Notes: generated from the sequence alone by a model not told the origin. DNA of 64,000 bases from Hyphomicrobiales bacterium (GCA_900470195.1 UEIJ01000001.1:124001-188000); one strand, 5' to 3'; shown: positions 26,910-38,239, counted from the stretch's first letter. Made by a program: numbers and translations.

Positions 26910-27406
26910 TATAGAAAATCCTTCCTTTTGCCCAAAACGCCGGGCTTTGCACCGCTTCTGCGCCGCACGCAGACCCATACATCGCAAGTCCCGTTCGCAA
27001 GCAGCCAAGCCTGAAAAAGCTTCAGGTTCTCAAATAGAGTGTGCTCATCTTTTCGACAACCTCGAAGCCCCATCCAACTGATTTTATCCGTCATTTTCCG
27101 CTGACAGGGTTGAATCCCGGGGGCCGATCCGTAACATGGCGCCAACTCGCTTCGGTCAAATACGTGGCAATCCTGCTCGTTTCCCCTTGGCCGACGGTTC
27201 CGGAAAATGATGAGCGACAAACAGCTTCAAGGCAGTTTCAAGTCAGGTGCGAAACGGTTTTTCGCCGGAAAAAACTGCGGTCAACGTCGCAATCAAGAAC
27301 ATTTTCGCCGCTATGGTACTTGAATGGCGAAATCTTTGGTGTTTGCTAAAGCTGGAACCGGAAAAACAATCAATCCGTAAAAACGGCCCGGTAAATGGAG
27401 AGAACA
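26910..27406. other. Divergent intergenic region DUF2333 / choX
   Basis: About 500 bases without a convincing gene. A possible choX promoter is TTGAAT (27320-27325), 17-base spacer, TTGCTA (27343-27348). No BetI-like operator was recognised. The remainder shows nothing I can name. Confidence 0.35.
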
Positions 27407-28375
27407 ATGAAGTCCGCATCGACCTTTATGCTTACGCTTGCCTTGGGTGGGCTTGCCGCGGGAACGGCAATGTTGAGCGCGCCTGAAACCGCTATCGCCG
27501 CCGAACCCGAGAGCTGCTCGACCGTCCGTTTCTCGGATGTCGGCTGGACCGACATCACCTCCACGACGGCGGTAGCGACGGAAATCCTCAAAGGTCTCGG
27601 CTACAAGACCGACATCAAGGTTCTCTCCGTGCCGGTGACCTATGCCTCGCTGAGCAAGAAGGACATCGACGTTTTCCTCGGCTACTGGAACCCGTCCATG
27701 AGCGCCGATCTCCAGCCCTATCTGGACAACAAGACCGTCGAGACGCTGCGCACCAACCTGACCGGCGCGAAATACACGCTCGCCGTGCCGAAATATGCCT
27801 ATGACGAAGGTCTCAAGGATTTCAAGGATATCGCCGCGTTCAAGGACAAGCTTGGCGGCAAGATCTACGGCATCGAGCCGGGCAATGACGGCAATCGCCT
27901 GATCCTCGACATGATCAACAAGGACGCCTTCGGCCTCAAGTCGTTCGAGCTGGCGGAATCGTCCGAGCAGGGCATGCTGGCGCAGGTCGCGCGCGCCATC
28001 AAGAGCAAGGAACCGGTCGTGTTCCTGGCATGGGAGCCGCATCCCATGAACAAGCGTTTTGAAATCGCCTACCTCACCGGCGGCGACGATTTCTTCGGAC
28101 CCAATCTCGGCGGCGCCAAGGTCGAAACCAATGTCCGCACCGGCTACACGCAGGAATGCCCGAATGTCGGCAAGTTCCTCACCAATCTGGAATTCAAGCT
28201 CGATATCGAAAACGAGATCATGGGCAAGATTCTCGATGACGGCCAAGAACCGTCCAAAGCCGCGAATGACTGGCTCAAGGCCAATCCCGGCGTTCTCGAC
28301 CAGTGGCTTGCAGGCGTGACCACCGTTGACGGCAAGGAAGGCCTGCCGGCCGTCAAGGCGGCACTCGGCCTTTGA
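27407..28375 (+). CDS. choX: Choline ABC transporter substrate-binding protein
   Basis: 322-residue periplasmic binding protein of the OpuAC/ProX-like type that captures choline. A Sec signal peptide covers about 1-32 (MKSASTFMLTLALGGLAAGT...). The mature protein begins near AEPESCSTVRFSDVGWTDIT, and the aromatic-rich LGYWNPSM and FLAWEPHPMN segments supply the cation-pi box for the quaternary amine. ATG 27407 follows GGAG. First gene of choXWV. Confidence 0.93.
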   Translation: MKSASTFMLTLALGGLAAGTAMLSAPETAIAAEPESCSTVRFSDVGWTDITSTTAVATEILKGLGYKTDIKVLSVPVTYASLSKKDIDVFLGYWNPSMSADLQPYLDNKTVETLRTNLTGAKYTLAVPKYAYDEGLKDFKDIAAFKDKLGGKIYGIEPGNDGNRLILDMINKDAFGLKSFELAESSEQGMLAQVARAIKSKEPVVFLAWEPHPMNKRFEIAYLTGGDDFFGPNLGGAKVETNVRTGYTQECPNVGKFLTNLEFKLDIENEIMGKILDDGQEPSKAANDWLKANPGVLDQWLAGVTTVDGKEGLPAVKAALGL

Positions 28376-28459
28376 TCCCCCATGTCTCCGGGCTGTGACA
28401 AACGCGGCCCGGCACATTCCAGGACCTTTATTACAAGCACGCAGCAGGAGACTTGATCG

Positions 28460-29296
28460 TTGAACTGGCTGACGGACTACAAGATTCCTGTCGGACCAAC
28501 CGCCAAATCTGTGGTGGACTGGCTGACGACCCATCTGGGGCTCTTCTTCGACACTTTGGCGGCGATCATGCAGGGCCTCATTGATGGCTTGTTGTATCTC
28601 TTGCAACTGCCCCATCCGCTGCTTCTGATCGCCATCTTCGCGATCATTGCATGGCTGATTCAGCGTCGCCTCTCGGTCGTCCTGCTCACCGTTCTGGGTT
28701 TCCTTTTCATCATCAACCAGGGTTATTGGGAACCGACCCTGAAAACACTGACGCTCGTTCTGTCATCGTGTTTTGTCTGTATGGCGATCGGCGTGCCGCT
28801 TGGCATTGCTGCGGCCCACCGGCCCGCGCTTTATGCCGCGATGCGCCCCGTTCTCGACCTGATGCAGACCTTGCCCACATTCGTCTACCTGATCCCGGCA
28901 ATCGTATTCTTCGGCATCGGCATGGTGCCGGGCTTGCTTGCCACCGTTATCTTCGTGATCCCCGCCCCCATCCGCCTCACCCAGCTCGGCATTTCCTCCA
29001 CACCGTCCTCGCTCATCGAGGCGGGTGAAGCCTTTGGCGCGTCGCGCTCGCAACTTCTCTGGAAGGTCGAGCTGCCCTATGCGATGCCGCAAATCCTGGC
29101 AGGCCTGACCCAGACGATCATGCTTTCGCTTTCTATGGTGGTCATCGCCGCGCTTGTCGGTGCCGATGGCCTCGGCGTGCCGGTGGTGCGCGGTCTTAAC
29201 TCCGTCAACATTTCGCTCGGCTTCGAAGCAGGCTTCATCATCGTCGTGGTTGCAATCATACTTGATCGCATCTTCCGCGCTGGGAACGAGAAATAG
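28460..29296 (+). CDS. choW: Choline ABC transporter permease
   Basis: 278 residues with about six membrane helices and the permease EAA loop (LIEAGEAFGASRSQLLWKVELPYAMPQILAGL). The start is TTG 28460 after GGAG; no ATG gives the family's N-terminus. It pairs with choX and choV to import choline, the precursor of the osmoprotectant glycine betaine and, in Brucella relatives, of phosphatidylcholine. Confidence 0.92.
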   Translation: MNWLTDYKIPVGPTAKSVVDWLTTHLGLFFDTLAAIMQGLIDGLLYLLQLPHPLLLIAIFAIIAWLIQRRLSVVLLTVLGFLFIINQGYWEPTLKTLTLVLSSCFVCMAIGVPLGIAAAHRPALYAAMRPVLDLMQTLPTFVYLIPAIVFFGIGMVPGLLATVIFVIPAPIRLTQLGISSTPSSLIEAGEAFGASRSQLLWKVELPYAMPQILAGLTQTIMLSLSMVVIAALVGADGLGVPVVRGLNSVNISLGFEAGFIIVVVAIILDRIFRAGNEK

Positions 29297-29306
29297 GAAC
29301 AAGCGG

Positions 29307-30359
29307 ATGACCATCATCGCACTCGAAGACGTCTGCATCATTTTCGGCAGCAATGTCGGTGACGCGCTTGCGCTGGCGGATCGCGGCGCAACCCGCTCGC
29401 AGATTCAGGCGGAAACCAATCTCGTGCTGGGCGTCCATAATTGCACGCTCAACATCGAGGAAGGCGAAATTCTCGTTCTCATGGGGCTGTCAGGTTCGGG
29501 AAAATCCACACTCCTTCGCGCCATCAACCGGCTCAATCCTATTTCGCGGGGCCGCGTTCTCGTGCGTGAAGGCGACCGCGCCATCGATGTCGGCAAGGCC
29601 GACCGCGGAACCCTTCGCCATCTGCGCACCGAGCTCGTTTCCATGGTGTTCCAGCAGTTCGGCCTGCTGCCGTGGCGCACGGTCGAGGAAAACGTCGCCT
29701 TCGGGCTGGAAATTTCCGGCATGGGCAAGGAGGAGCGGCTCGCCAAGGCCCGCGACCAGCTTGAGCTCGTCGGCCTGCAGGACTGGGCCAAGCGCAAGGT
29801 CGGGGAACTTTCCGGCGGCATGCAGCAGCGCGTCGGGCTTGCCCGCGCCTTTGCGACCGGCGCGCCGATCCTGCTGATGGACGAGCCGTTCTCAGCCCTC
29901 GACCCGCTGATCCGCACACGGTTGCAGGACGAATTGCTGGCGTTCCAGTCACGCCTGAAAAAGACCATCGTCTTCGTCAGTCACGATCTCGATGAAGCCA
30001 TGAAGATCGGCAATCGCATCGCCATCATGGAGGGCGGGCGCATCGTCCAGTGCGGCACGCCGCAGGAAATTCTCCTGCAGCCCGCCGATGCATATGTTGC
30101 CGACTTCGTTGCGCATATGAACCCGCTCGGCGTGCTTCGCGCCGGAGACATCATGGTGCCTTTCGATCGCAATGCGGCGCCGCGTCCTTTTGCGGCCACG
30201 GCGCGGCGCGAAACCCTGGTGCGCGAACTGATGAATGCAGTGGCGGACAGCAGCGGCGATGTCGGCATCATTGAGAACGGCGCTGTCATCGGCAAGATTG
30301 CGGCAGACGACATTGTGCGCGCGCTGGCCTGGCATCAGCAACGCGGAACCTCTTCCTGA
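29307..30359 (+). CDS. choV: Choline ABC transporter ATP-binding protein
   Basis: 350-residue ATPase. Walker A GLSGSGKST (about 53-61), Q-loop VFQQFGLLPW, signature LSGGMQQRVGLARAF, Walker B ILLMDEPFSALD and H-loop VSHDLDEA. A C-terminal extension after about 260 lacks a clear pair of CBS domains. The start was moved from an over-long ORF to ATG 29307, 10 bases after choW. Last gene of the operon, followed by a strong terminator. Confidence 0.93.
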   Translation: MTIIALEDVCIIFGSNVGDALALADRGATRSQIQAETNLVLGVHNCTLNIEEGEILVLMGLSGSGKSTLLRAINRLNPISRGRVLVREGDRAIDVGKADRGTLRHLRTELVSMVFQQFGLLPWRTVEENVAFGLEISGMGKEERLAKARDQLELVGLQDWAKRKVGELSGGMQQRVGLARAFATGAPILLMDEPFSALDPLIRTRLQDELLAFQSRLKKTIVFVSHDLDEAMKIGNRIAIMEGGRIVQCGTPQEILLQPADAYVADFVAHMNPLGVLRAGDIMVPFDRNAAPRPFAATARRETLVRELMNAVADSSGDVGIIENGAVIGKIAADDIVRALAWHQQRGTSS

Positions 30360-30362
30360 ACA

Positions 30363-30394
30363 AAAAAGCCGCACATTCGCATGTGCGGCTTTTT
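30363..30394. terminator. Bidirectional terminator between choV and dppF
   Basis: AAAAAGCCGCACAT-TCGC-ATGTGCGGCTTTTT, a 14-bp perfect stem with T runs on both strands, serving the two convergent transporter operons. Confidence 0.92.
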
Positions 30395-30420
30395 GAATTT
30401 CAGACTGCCCAAGGGCCGGG

Positions 30421-31265
<845 letters not shown>

Positions 31266-31269
<4 letters not shown>

Positions 31270-32117
31270 CGCGCTTCTCCCGCACCAGTATTTTCAAAGA
31301 CGAAATCGGAAACCGTCGGAAGACGGTCGCCGGTCGCATTTTCCGGCAAGGCCGACAGCAGCGCACGGGTGTAAGGGTGCTTGGGTGCAGAGAACAGCGA
31401 CAGCACGTCGGCATCCTCCATCTTGTGGCCCTTGTACTGCACGATCACGCGGTCCGCCGTTTCCGCGACCACACCCATGTCGTGAGTGATCATGATGAGG
31501 CCCATGCCATGCTCCACCTGAAGCCGCATCAGCAGATCGAGAATCTGCTTCTGGATCGTCACGTCGAGAGCCGTCGTCGGTTCGTCGGCAATAAGGAGCT
31601 TGGGATTGCAAGCAATCGCAATGGCGATCATGACGCGCTGGCACTGGCCGCCCGACATCTGATGCGGGAAGCTCTTCAGGCGTTCCGCCGCATCGCGAAT
31701 GCCGACGAGTTCCAGAAGCTCGATGGCACGGGCACGGCTCGCCGAACCGTTCATCCCCATATGCTGCTTCAGAACTTCCTCAAGCTGATACCCGACGGTG
31801 AAGCAGGGATTGAGGCTCGCAACCGGCTCCTGAAAGATCATCGAAATGTCGCGTCCGACGATCTTGCGGCGCTCCTTGTCGGACATCGCCTGCAAATCCT
31901 TGCCATCGAAGGTCATGACGTCTGCGGTAACGGTTGCCGACTTGGGCAGGAGGCCCATGACGGCCAGCATTCCAACCGACTTGCCCGAACCGGATTCGCC
32001 GACGATCGCAAGCACTTCGCCCTTGTCGACGGTGATGTCGATCCCGTCGACAGCCTTGAAGGGACCGGTCGAGGTGTCGAAAGAAACCGTAAGGTTCTTG
32101 ATTTCTAACAGCGCCAT
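31266..32117 (-). CDS. dppD: Dipeptide/haem-type ABC transporter ATP-binding protein
   Basis: 283 residues of the oppD/dppD group. Walker [10 protein letters not shown], signature [15 protein letters not shown], Walker [13 protein letters not shown] and the C-terminal [18 protein letters not shown] motif. In this group a Cys-rich C-terminus sometimes binds an Fe-S cluster; none is obvious here. It is translationally coupled with dppF. Confidence 0.93.
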
Positions 32118-32120
32118 CGG

Positions 32121-33029
32121 TCAGCTCCTTTTGAGCTTCGGGTCAAGCGCATCGCGCAGACCGTCGCCGATCAGATTGATGGCGAGAACAGTAATCAGGA
32201 TCGCAAGGCCGGGGAAGGTTACGATCCACCAGGCGCTCGTGATGAACTCGCGCGCCGATGCAAGCATCGTGCCCCATTCGGGTGTAGGCGGCTGCGCACC
32301 CATGCCGAGGAAGCCCAGAGCCGCAACGTCGAGGATGGCATTGGAGAACGACATCGTTGCCTGCACCACGAGCGGGGCAAGACAGTTCGGCAGGATAGTC
32401 TTGAACATCAGGCGCAGCTTGCTTGCACCCGCAAGCTTGGCGGCGGTCACATATTCACGTTCCTTTTCCGCCATGACGGCAGCGCGGGTGAGACGCGAGA
32501 AATGCGGCAGCAGGACCAGCGTGATCGCCAGAACGGCATTGATCAGACCCGGTCCGAGGATCGCTACGAGGACCAACGCCAGCAGAAGCGACGGGAATGC
32601 CAGGATAACGTCCATGATGCGCATGAACACTGTATCGACGCCGCCACCAAAATAGCCGGTGATAAGACCAATGGTGATGCCCAGGCACATCGAAATGATG
32701 ACGATGACGAAGCCGACAAGCAGCGAATATTGCGCACCATAGATCAGGCGAGAAAGAATATCACGGCCAACCTCATCCGTTCCAAGCAGGAACTGGGTTG
32801 AACCGCCCTCCTGCCAGAATGGCGGCAGCTTGATGTAATCGCGGAACTGATCGACAGGGCTATGTGGTGCAATAAGCGGAGCCAAGATTGCGACCAGAAT
32901 AATCGCGATAAAGACGTAGAGGCCGATAACCGCGCCACGATTGACGCTGAAATAAAACCAGAAGTCTTTCAGCGCGCGCATTTTGCCAATGTCGTTCGCG
33001 GCTTCCGGCTGAATAGCTGAGTGTGTCAT
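32121..33029 (-). CDS. dppC: Dipeptide/haem-type ABC transporter permease
   Basis: 302-residue inner-membrane permease with about six helices and the EAA motif region (EREYVTAAKLAGASKLRLMFKTILPNCLAPLVV). The N-terminal cytoplasmic stretch precedes the first helix near 30-50, as in DppC. It lies 3 bases before dppD and 7 bases after dppB. Confidence 0.93.
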   Translation of the reverse strand: MTHSAIQPEAANDIGKMRALKDFWFYFSVNRGAVIGLYVFIAIILVAILAPLIAPHSPVDQFRDYIKLPPFWQEGGSTQFLLGTDEVGRDILSRLIYGAQYSLLVGFVIVIISMCLGITIGLITGYFGGGVDTVFMRIMDVILAFPSLLLALVLVAILGPGLINAVLAITLVLLPHFSRLTRAAVMAEKEREYVTAAKLAGASKLRLMFKTILPNCLAPLVVQATMSFSNAILDVAALGFLGMGAQPPTPEWGTMLASAREFITSAWWIVTFPGLAILITVLAINLIGDGLRDALDPKLKRS

Positions 33030-33036
33030 GATACCC

Positions 33037-34044
33037 TCACTTGTGCCGGATACGCGGATTGATGAGGCCGTACAGCAGATCGACGACCAGATTCACCAGC
33101 ATGATGATGAATGCGATCAGCAGCAATCCGCTTTGCACGACCGGGTAATCGCGACGGAAAATGGAATCGAGCATCCATTTGCCGATACCGGGCCATGAGA
33201 AGATCGTCTCGGTCAGGATCGCGCCGGCCATCAGAACACCGACCTGCAGGCCGATCGTCGTGATAACGGGTATCATCGCATTGCGCAGTGCATGCAGCCC
33301 GACAACGCGACGAACCGGCAGGCCCTTGGCGCGGGCAGTGCGCACATAGTCCTCGCCCAGGACTTCCAGCATCGCAGAGCGCGTCTGGCGCGCGATAACG
33401 GCCAGCGGAATGGTCGCAAGCACGATGGTCGGCAGGATGAGGTGCGAGACCGCGGAGGCGAAAGCGCCCTTCTGGCCCGACAGCAGACTGTCGATCAGCA
33501 TGAAACCGGTCACAGGCGGGAAGAAATAGAGCAACGAGATGCGGCCGGAAACCGGCGTCCACTGCAGCACGCCCGAGAACAGAATGATGAGCAGAAGCGC
33601 CCACCAGAAGATCGGCATCGAATAACCGACCAGCGAAATGCCCATCAGGCCCTGATCAAACCATGAGCCGCGCTTGACAGCCGCGATGACGCCGGCAGGG
33701 ATGCCCAAGAGAATAGCCACGATAATCGCGCAGATGGACAACTCGACAGTTGCAGGAAACAGCGCGAAGAATTCAACGAGAACAGGCTTTTTGGTCACCA
33801 GAGACTGGCCGAAATCGCCATGCAGCAGGTTCCAGACATAGTCGAGATATTGCTGCCAGATCGGGCGATCGAAGCCGAGCTGCGCCATCAGCTCGGCATG
33901 GCGTTCGGGGCTTACGCCGCGCTCACCTGCCATCAGCAGGACGGGATCGCCGGGCAGAACACGGACGAAGGCAAAAGCCACGATTGTGATGCCTATGAAG
34001 GTCGGAACCAGATAGACAAGTTTGTTCAATATGAAGCGGAACAT
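33037..34044 (-). CDS. dppB: Dipeptide/haem-type ABC transporter permease
   Basis: 335-residue permease starting MFRFILNKLVYLVPTFIGIT, the usual DppB beginning, so ATG 34044 is chosen over the longer ORF. The EAA loop reads EDYVRTARAKGLPVRRVVGLHALRNAMIPVI. It forms the membrane channel with DppC. A GC-rich hairpin separates it from dppA. Confidence 0.93.
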   Translation of the reverse strand: MFRFILNKLVYLVPTFIGITIVAFAFVRVLPGDPVLLMAGERGVSPERHAELMAQLGFDRPIWQQYLDYVWNLLHGDFGQSLVTKKPVLVEFFALFPATVELSICAIIVAILLGIPAGVIAAVKRGSWFDQGLMGISLVGYSMPIFWWALLLIILFSGVLQWTPVSGRISLLYFFPPVTGFMLIDSLLSGQKGAFASAVSHLILPTIVLATIPLAVIARQTRSAMLEVLGEDYVRTARAKGLPVRRVVGLHALRNAMIPVITTIGLQVGVLMAGAILTETIFSWPGIGKWMLDSIFRRDYPVVQSGLLLIAFIIMLVNLVVDLLYGLINPRIRHK

Positions 34045-34057
34045 ACAAAAACTCCGA

Positions 34058-34086
34058 CCGGGTGCGGAGGAACTCTCCACACCCGG
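34058..34086 (-). terminator. Intercistronic hairpin between dppA and dppB
   Basis: CCGGGTGCGGAG pairs with CTCCACACCCGG (one mismatch), followed on the minus strand by a short T run. Such hairpins after binding-protein genes usually protect the upstream mRNA and reduce read-through, giving more DppA than permease. Confidence 0.55.
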
Positions 34087-34105
34087 CCGCTCGTGTTGTC
34101 AGATT

Positions 34106-35701
34106 TTACTCGGAAATATCGACTTCTTCGAAGCGATAGTCACCAAGCGGGCTCTGCTTGAAGCCGGTAACCTTGGCCGACATCGGCACGAAGACCGTCG
34201 AGTGAGCGAGGGTGTTCCAGGGAGCCTGCTCCTTGAAGATCACCTGAGCTTCTTCGTAAAGCTTCGTACGCTCTTCCTGGCTGGTCGTGACCTTGGCCTT
34301 CTGGATCAGATCCTCGAACGGCTTGTAGCACCACTGGGCACGGTTGTTCGAACCGACGCCAGCGCAGCCGAGAAGCGTGCCCATGAAGTTGTCCGGATCA
34401 CCATTGTCACCGGTCCAGCCGAGGATGACGGCACCGTCACGTTCCTTGTCGCCCGACTTCTTGAGGTATTCGCCCCATTCCATCGAAACGATCTCTGCAC
34501 TGACGCCAACCTTGGCCAGATCGGACTGCATGAGTTCAGCCGTGCGGCGGCCATTCGGCATGTAAGGACGGCTCACCGGCATAGCCCAGAGCTTCATTTT
34601 CAGATCCTTGACGCCAGCGGCTTCGAGAGCCTTCTTGGCAGCTTCCGGATCGTACTTGTCGTCCTCGATCTTGTCGTTATAGCCCCACATCGTCGGCGGG
34701 ATCGGGTTCTTGGCCACCTGGCCCTGGCCCTGATACACGGCATCGACAATCGCCTGCTTGTTGATTGCCTGGTTCAGCGCCTTGCGGACTTCCGGCTTGT
34801 CATAAGGCGCCTTCAGCGTGTTGTACGCGAAGTAAGCGACGTTCAGGCCAGCCTGTTCGTCAACCTTGAGGTTGGAATCGGCCTGGAGGCCTTTGATGTC
34901 CGCCGGAGCCGGATAGGACATCAGCTGGCATTCGCCAGCCTTGAGCTTCTGCGCGCGAACGGCAGGATCGGTTGTGATTGCGAAGACGAGATCGTCGATC
35001 TTCGGCTTGCCACCCCAATAGTCCGGATTGGCCTTGAAGCGAACGACGGCGTCCTTCTGGTAGGCGACGAACTGGAACGGGCCAGTACCAACCGGAATCT
35101 GGTTGAGATCGTCCTTCTTGCCATCGGCGGCGAGCTTGTCGGTGTATTCCTTCGAGATGATCGAAGCGAAAGGCATCGAGATATTGGCGAGGAACGGCGC
35201 TTCCGGACGGTTCAGCACAAACTTGACCGTGTAATCGTCAACCTTGACGATGTCCTTGATCAGCGCACCCATTTCCATGCTGTCGAAATATTCGTACGTA
35301 ATGCCAGCGGTGTACTGGTGCCAAGGATTGTCCTTGTTGCGCATGCGATCATAGGAGAAGATCACGTCGTCGGCGTTGAAATCACGGGTCGGCGTGAAAT
35401 AGTCGTTCGAGTGGAACTTGACGCCCTTGCGCAGGTGGAAGGTGTATTCCAGACCGTCGTCGGTGACGTCCCAGCTTTCGGCGAGACCGGGCACGACTTT
35501 CGTCGTTCCGTTTTCGAATTCGGCAAGGCGGTTGTAAACCGGGTGGGCCGAGGCGTCGAACGTATCGCCGCCGGTATAGGCAGCCGGATCGAAGCCTTCA
35601 GGCGAAGCCGGCGAGCAATACACAAAGGTCTTCGCCGATGCAGCACCGCTCATCAGAGCCACCAGCGCGGTTGCTGCCAGGAGTTTTTGGTAGAATTTCA
35701 T
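34106..35701 (-). CDS. dppA: Dipeptide/haem-type ABC transporter substrate-binding protein
   Basis: 531-residue periplasmic SBP family 5 protein. Signal peptide [20 protein letters not shown] with cleavage after ASA (23). The mature part begins [20 protein letters not shown] and keeps the DppA-like segments [19 protein letters not shown] and [16 protein letters not shown] sequence ([20 protein letters not shown]). ATG 35701 follows GGAGG. DppA proteins carry dipeptides and, in some bacteria, 5-aminolevulinate or haem. Which is true here is unknown. Confidence 0.93.
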   Translation of the reverse strand: MKFYQKLLAATALVALMSGAASAKTFVYCSPASPEGFDPAAYTGGDTFDASAHPVYNRLAEFENGTTKVVPGLAESWDVTDDGLEYTFHLRKGVKFHSNDYFTPTRDFNADDVIFSYDRMRNKDNPWHQYTAGITYEYFDSMEMGALIKDIVKVDDYTVKFVLNRPEAPFLANISMPFASIISKEYTDKLAADGKKDDLNQIPVGTGPFQFVAYQKDAVVRFKANPDYWGGKPKIDDLVFAITTDPAVRAQKLKAGECQLMSYPAPADIKGLQADSNLKVDEQAGLNVAYFAYNTLKAPYDKPEVRKALNQAINKQAIVDAVYQGQGQVAKNPIPPTMWGYNDKIEDDKYDPEAAKKALEAAGVKDLKMKLWAMPVSRPYMPNGRRTAELMQSDLAKVGVSAEIVSMEWGEYLKKSGDKERDGAVILGWTGDNGDPDNFMGTLLGCAGVGSNNRAQWCYKPFEDLIQKAKVTTSQEERTKLYEEAQVIFKEQAPWNTLAHSTVFVPMSAKVTGFKQSPLGDYRFEEVDISE

Positions 35702-36101
35702 TATTGTCCGCCTCCACGGAAAAGCATGCCGCGTGCACCCCATTGCCCGCAGCTTGCGCTTATCGAAACGTGTGGATCGCCACTTTGCAAGCGCAATTTT
35801 TAGAACCACTTCATATTCTCAACCGATTGTGGGGTCATTCGTTAGATTTTTATTCTAATTACATACGAAATTTCGGAAAATTGCGCTAAAGCACATTGAA
35901 TTATAATATTATTCGCACGCATTTTGCATGGGGTAATGCAAGCTGTGCATCATCGACTCGGACGCGACATAGATGTGTCCGATCAATTGGAAATTGTTTC
36001 TGGATTCAATCGCCGGCAATCTGCAACCGAATTGACTGGTGCTTTGGGAAAAGGCGCGGTATTAAGTGGATAATTAATGTCATATTTGAGCTGTGCAAAT
36101 T
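35702..36101. other. AT-rich divergent region dppA / hugZ-like gene
   Basis: About 400 bases, much more AT-rich than the coding DNA around it, with no credible gene. It must contain the dpp promoter on the minus strand. A dyad TTAGA-7-TCTAA at about 35842-35858 is visible, but its spacing does not fit the known Irr element. No clear promoter could be fixed. Confidence 0.4.
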
Positions 36102-36839
36102 ATGCCCGAAGCCAATCCAATTCGCCCGACAACACCCGAAGCCATACAGCTTGCCAAAATCCTGCTGCGCACGTCGCGCTATGGGGCCATTGCCGTTTTC
36201 GATGCAGCGACCGGCAGGCCGCTGGCGAGCCGCGTTGCTGTTGCGACGGACACGGACGGCACTCCACTGATATTGGTCTCCGGGTTGGCAGCCCATACGC
36301 CGGGATTGCTCGCAAACCCTGCCTGCTCGCTTCTGCTTGGCGAGGTCGGCAAGGGAGACCCTCTTGCCCATGCGCGCGTCACACTGCATTGCCAGGCCCG
36401 AAAAGTTGAGAGGACCGCCCCTGACTATCCACGCATCCGCCGACGCTACCTCAATCACAACCCCAAGGGTTCGCTCTACGTGGATCTCGGGGATTTCGCC
36501 TTCTTTCGCCTCGAACTGGAAAGCGCCAGTCTGAACGGCGGCTTCGGCAAGGCATTCAACCTTACGCGGGACGATTTGCTGTGCGCAGCTTCGACAAGTG
36601 CGAACTTCGCCGAAAATGAACAAGACGCGCTTGACGATCTGAATGCAAACCACACGCAGGAAATCGCGCATATAGCACAGAATATCGCGAAATCAGGTGC
36701 CCTTCGGGAACAGTTCAAAATTGTGGGTATAGACCCTGAAGGTGCTGACATTGCCCAGGGCGACCTCGTTCTTCGTCACATGTTTTCAACGAAGCCTGAT
36801 TCCCTAGGGGAAGCTGTTACAGCACTGGTCAAACGGTAA
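36102..36839 (+). CDS. HugZ-like haem-utilisation/pyridoxamine-oxidase-fold protein with DUF2470
   Basis: 245 residues. The N-terminal half is a flavin-reductase-like split barrel (LRTSRYGAIAVFDAATGRPLASRVAVATD). The C-terminal half is DUF2470, with the conserved LNANHTQEI placing the haem-region His, then IVGIDPEGADIAQGD. HugZ proteins bind or degrade haem. The start is unclear: ATG 36102 is used, with a GTG three codons upstream also possible; neither has a good ribosome binding site. Its position opposite dpp suggests, but does not prove, a link to haem import. Confidence 0.82.
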   Translation: MPEANPIRPTTPEAIQLAKILLRTSRYGAIAVFDAATGRPLASRVAVATDTDGTPLILVSGLAAHTPGLLANPACSLLLGEVGKGDPLAHARVTLHCQARKVERTAPDYPRIRRRYLNHNPKGSLYVDLGDFAFFRLELESASLNGGFGKAFNLTRDDLLCAASTSANFAENEQDALDDLNANHTQEIAHIAQNIAKSGALREQFKIVGIDPEGADIAQGDLVLRHMFSTKPDSLGEAVTALVKR

Positions 36840-37021
36840 AATAAACCCTTTGAAACAAAATCGCATTTTTTTTGGGACGAAATTGCACCTCTTTATACTG
36901 AATTGAATATAAGCAAGGGCTTTTCAAAAGCAGCTTATAGCATTATTTTGAATATGCATGCTTATGAAAATTCGCATGTATATTTTTAACTTTGTCCAGT
37001 CTTACGGGGGTATGACGGCAA

Positions 37022-37369
37022 ATGAGCAACCAAGATACTTTCTTTGATTTAATTGAGAATGTAGACCAGGCTGCCGATTTTCTTTCGGCACTTGCTAACA
37101 ATAAGCGATTACTAATTTTATGTAAGTTGCTTCACAATGAAATGTCCGTCGGTGCACTTGCCAAGGCGATTGACCTTAGCCAATCCGCTTTGTCTCAGCA
37201 CCTGGCAAAACTACGAGCTCTTGATCTCGTTTCAACTCGCCGCGACGCACAGACGATCTATTACATGGTCTCTTCGCCGCATATCGAGTTGATGTTGTCG
37301 ACACTCTCGAGTCTGTATATGAGTCCAACACCGCGCAGGCATAATCTGGCGGCAGTCGCTCACGCATAA
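37022..37369 (+). CDS. NolR-like ArsR family repressor
   Basis: 115-residue winged-helix protein. The recognition region GALAKAIDLSQSALSQHLAK followed by LVSTRRDAQTIYY closely matches my memory of rhizobial NolR, a global repressor of nodulation, conjugation and growth genes. It lacks the Cys metal sites of true ArsR. The upstream 180 bases are AT-rich. Ribosome binding site GGGGGT. Target genes here are unknown. Confidence 0.87.
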   Translation: MSNQDTFFDLIENVDQAADFLSALANNKRLLILCKLLHNEMSVGALAKAIDLSQSALSQHLAKLRALDLVSTRRDAQTIYYMVSSPHIELMLSTLSSLYMSPTPRRHNLAAVAHA

Positions 37370-37392
37370 CATCATGAGGTCACAGCCGTGCG

Positions 37393-38220
37393 ATGAACGA
37401 AAATTCTCATTCGCGCGGCTGTTGCCAGACGATCGACGATCCGGACGATATCCGCCTCGCCCCCTACCGGAACATTCGTGAAAAAGATCTGGTGGGGCGC
37501 CAGCAGCGTTTCATCGCTGAAGGCAAGGTGGTCCTGAACGTCCTGTTTTCCTATTCCGCACGCTTCGAGACGGAATCGTTGCTCGTTCTGGAAAACCGGA
37601 TCGAGGGGCTCGGAGAACAACTCAGCCAACTCCCACCTGGTGTTCCAGTCTATTCCGTCCCGCAGACTGTCATGGATTCAGTCGCGGGATTTCACGTTCA
37701 TCGCGGCATCCTTGCCGTGGGTCGCCGCAAACCGCAGCCGGGTCTGCAGACCATGCTTGAAGCCCTGCCCGCCAAATCGCTTGTTGTGGTATTGTGCGGT
37801 ATTTCCAATCACGACAATGTCGGCTCGATTTTTCGCAATGCCGCTGCTTTCGAGGCAGATTGCGTCCTGATGGACGAAACCTGCTGCGACCCGCTTTATC
37901 GCAAGGCCATCCGTGTATCGGTCGGCGCGACGCTGAAAGTCCCCTATTTCCACGGCGGCAACATTGATGAAATCATCGCCGCGCTCGACGAGGCCGGTTT
38001 CAACCTGCTTGCGCTGAGCCCGTCATCATCGCTCAGCATCTACGATGCGGCGAAGCACGACCGTCACGCCCTTCTGCTCGGAACGGAAGGGGAAGGGTTG
38101 CCGCCACGGCTACTTCAGAAGCTTCAGACAGCGCGAATTCCCATGTCCACTGCATTCGACAGCCTGAATGTCGCAACCGCATCGGGCATCGCCTTGTCCC
38201 GGTTCAGCAAGTTTTCGTGA
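37393..38220 (+). CDS. TrmH/SpoU family RNA 2'-O-methyltransferase
   Basis: 275 residues with the three SpoU motifs that form the knotted SAM site: NHDNVGSIFRNAAAF, LLLGTEGEGLP and IPMSTAFDSLNVATASGIALSRF. The N-terminal part resembles the RNA-binding extension of the family. It methylates a ribose in rRNA or tRNA; the position cannot be named. It starts 24 bases after the NolR-like gene and ends at a bidirectional terminator. Confidence 0.9.
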   Translation: MNENSHSRGCCQTIDDPDDIRLAPYRNIREKDLVGRQQRFIAEGKVVLNVLFSYSARFETESLLVLENRIEGLGEQLSQLPPGVPVYSVPQTVMDSVAGFHVHRGILAVGRRKPQPGLQTMLEALPAKSLVVVLCGISNHDNVGSIFRNAAAFEADCVLMDETCCDPLYRKAIRVSVGATLKVPYFHGGNIDEIIAALDEAGFNLLALSPSSSLSIYDAAKHDRHALLLGTEGEGLPPRLLQKLQTARIPMSTAFDSLNVATASGIALSRFSKFS

Positions 38221-38239
38221 AAAGGTCGGCGTGAAACAA

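Noticed and set aside
26909..27220. 103-residue minus-strand ORF upstream of DUF2333
   Set aside because: It overlaps the DUF2333 ribosome binding site, has no known motif, and its codon use is unlike real genes here.
35842..35858. Irr-like dyad TTAGA-N7-TCTAA upstream of dppA
   Set aside because: Spacing is two bases longer than the iron control element and the arms are short.
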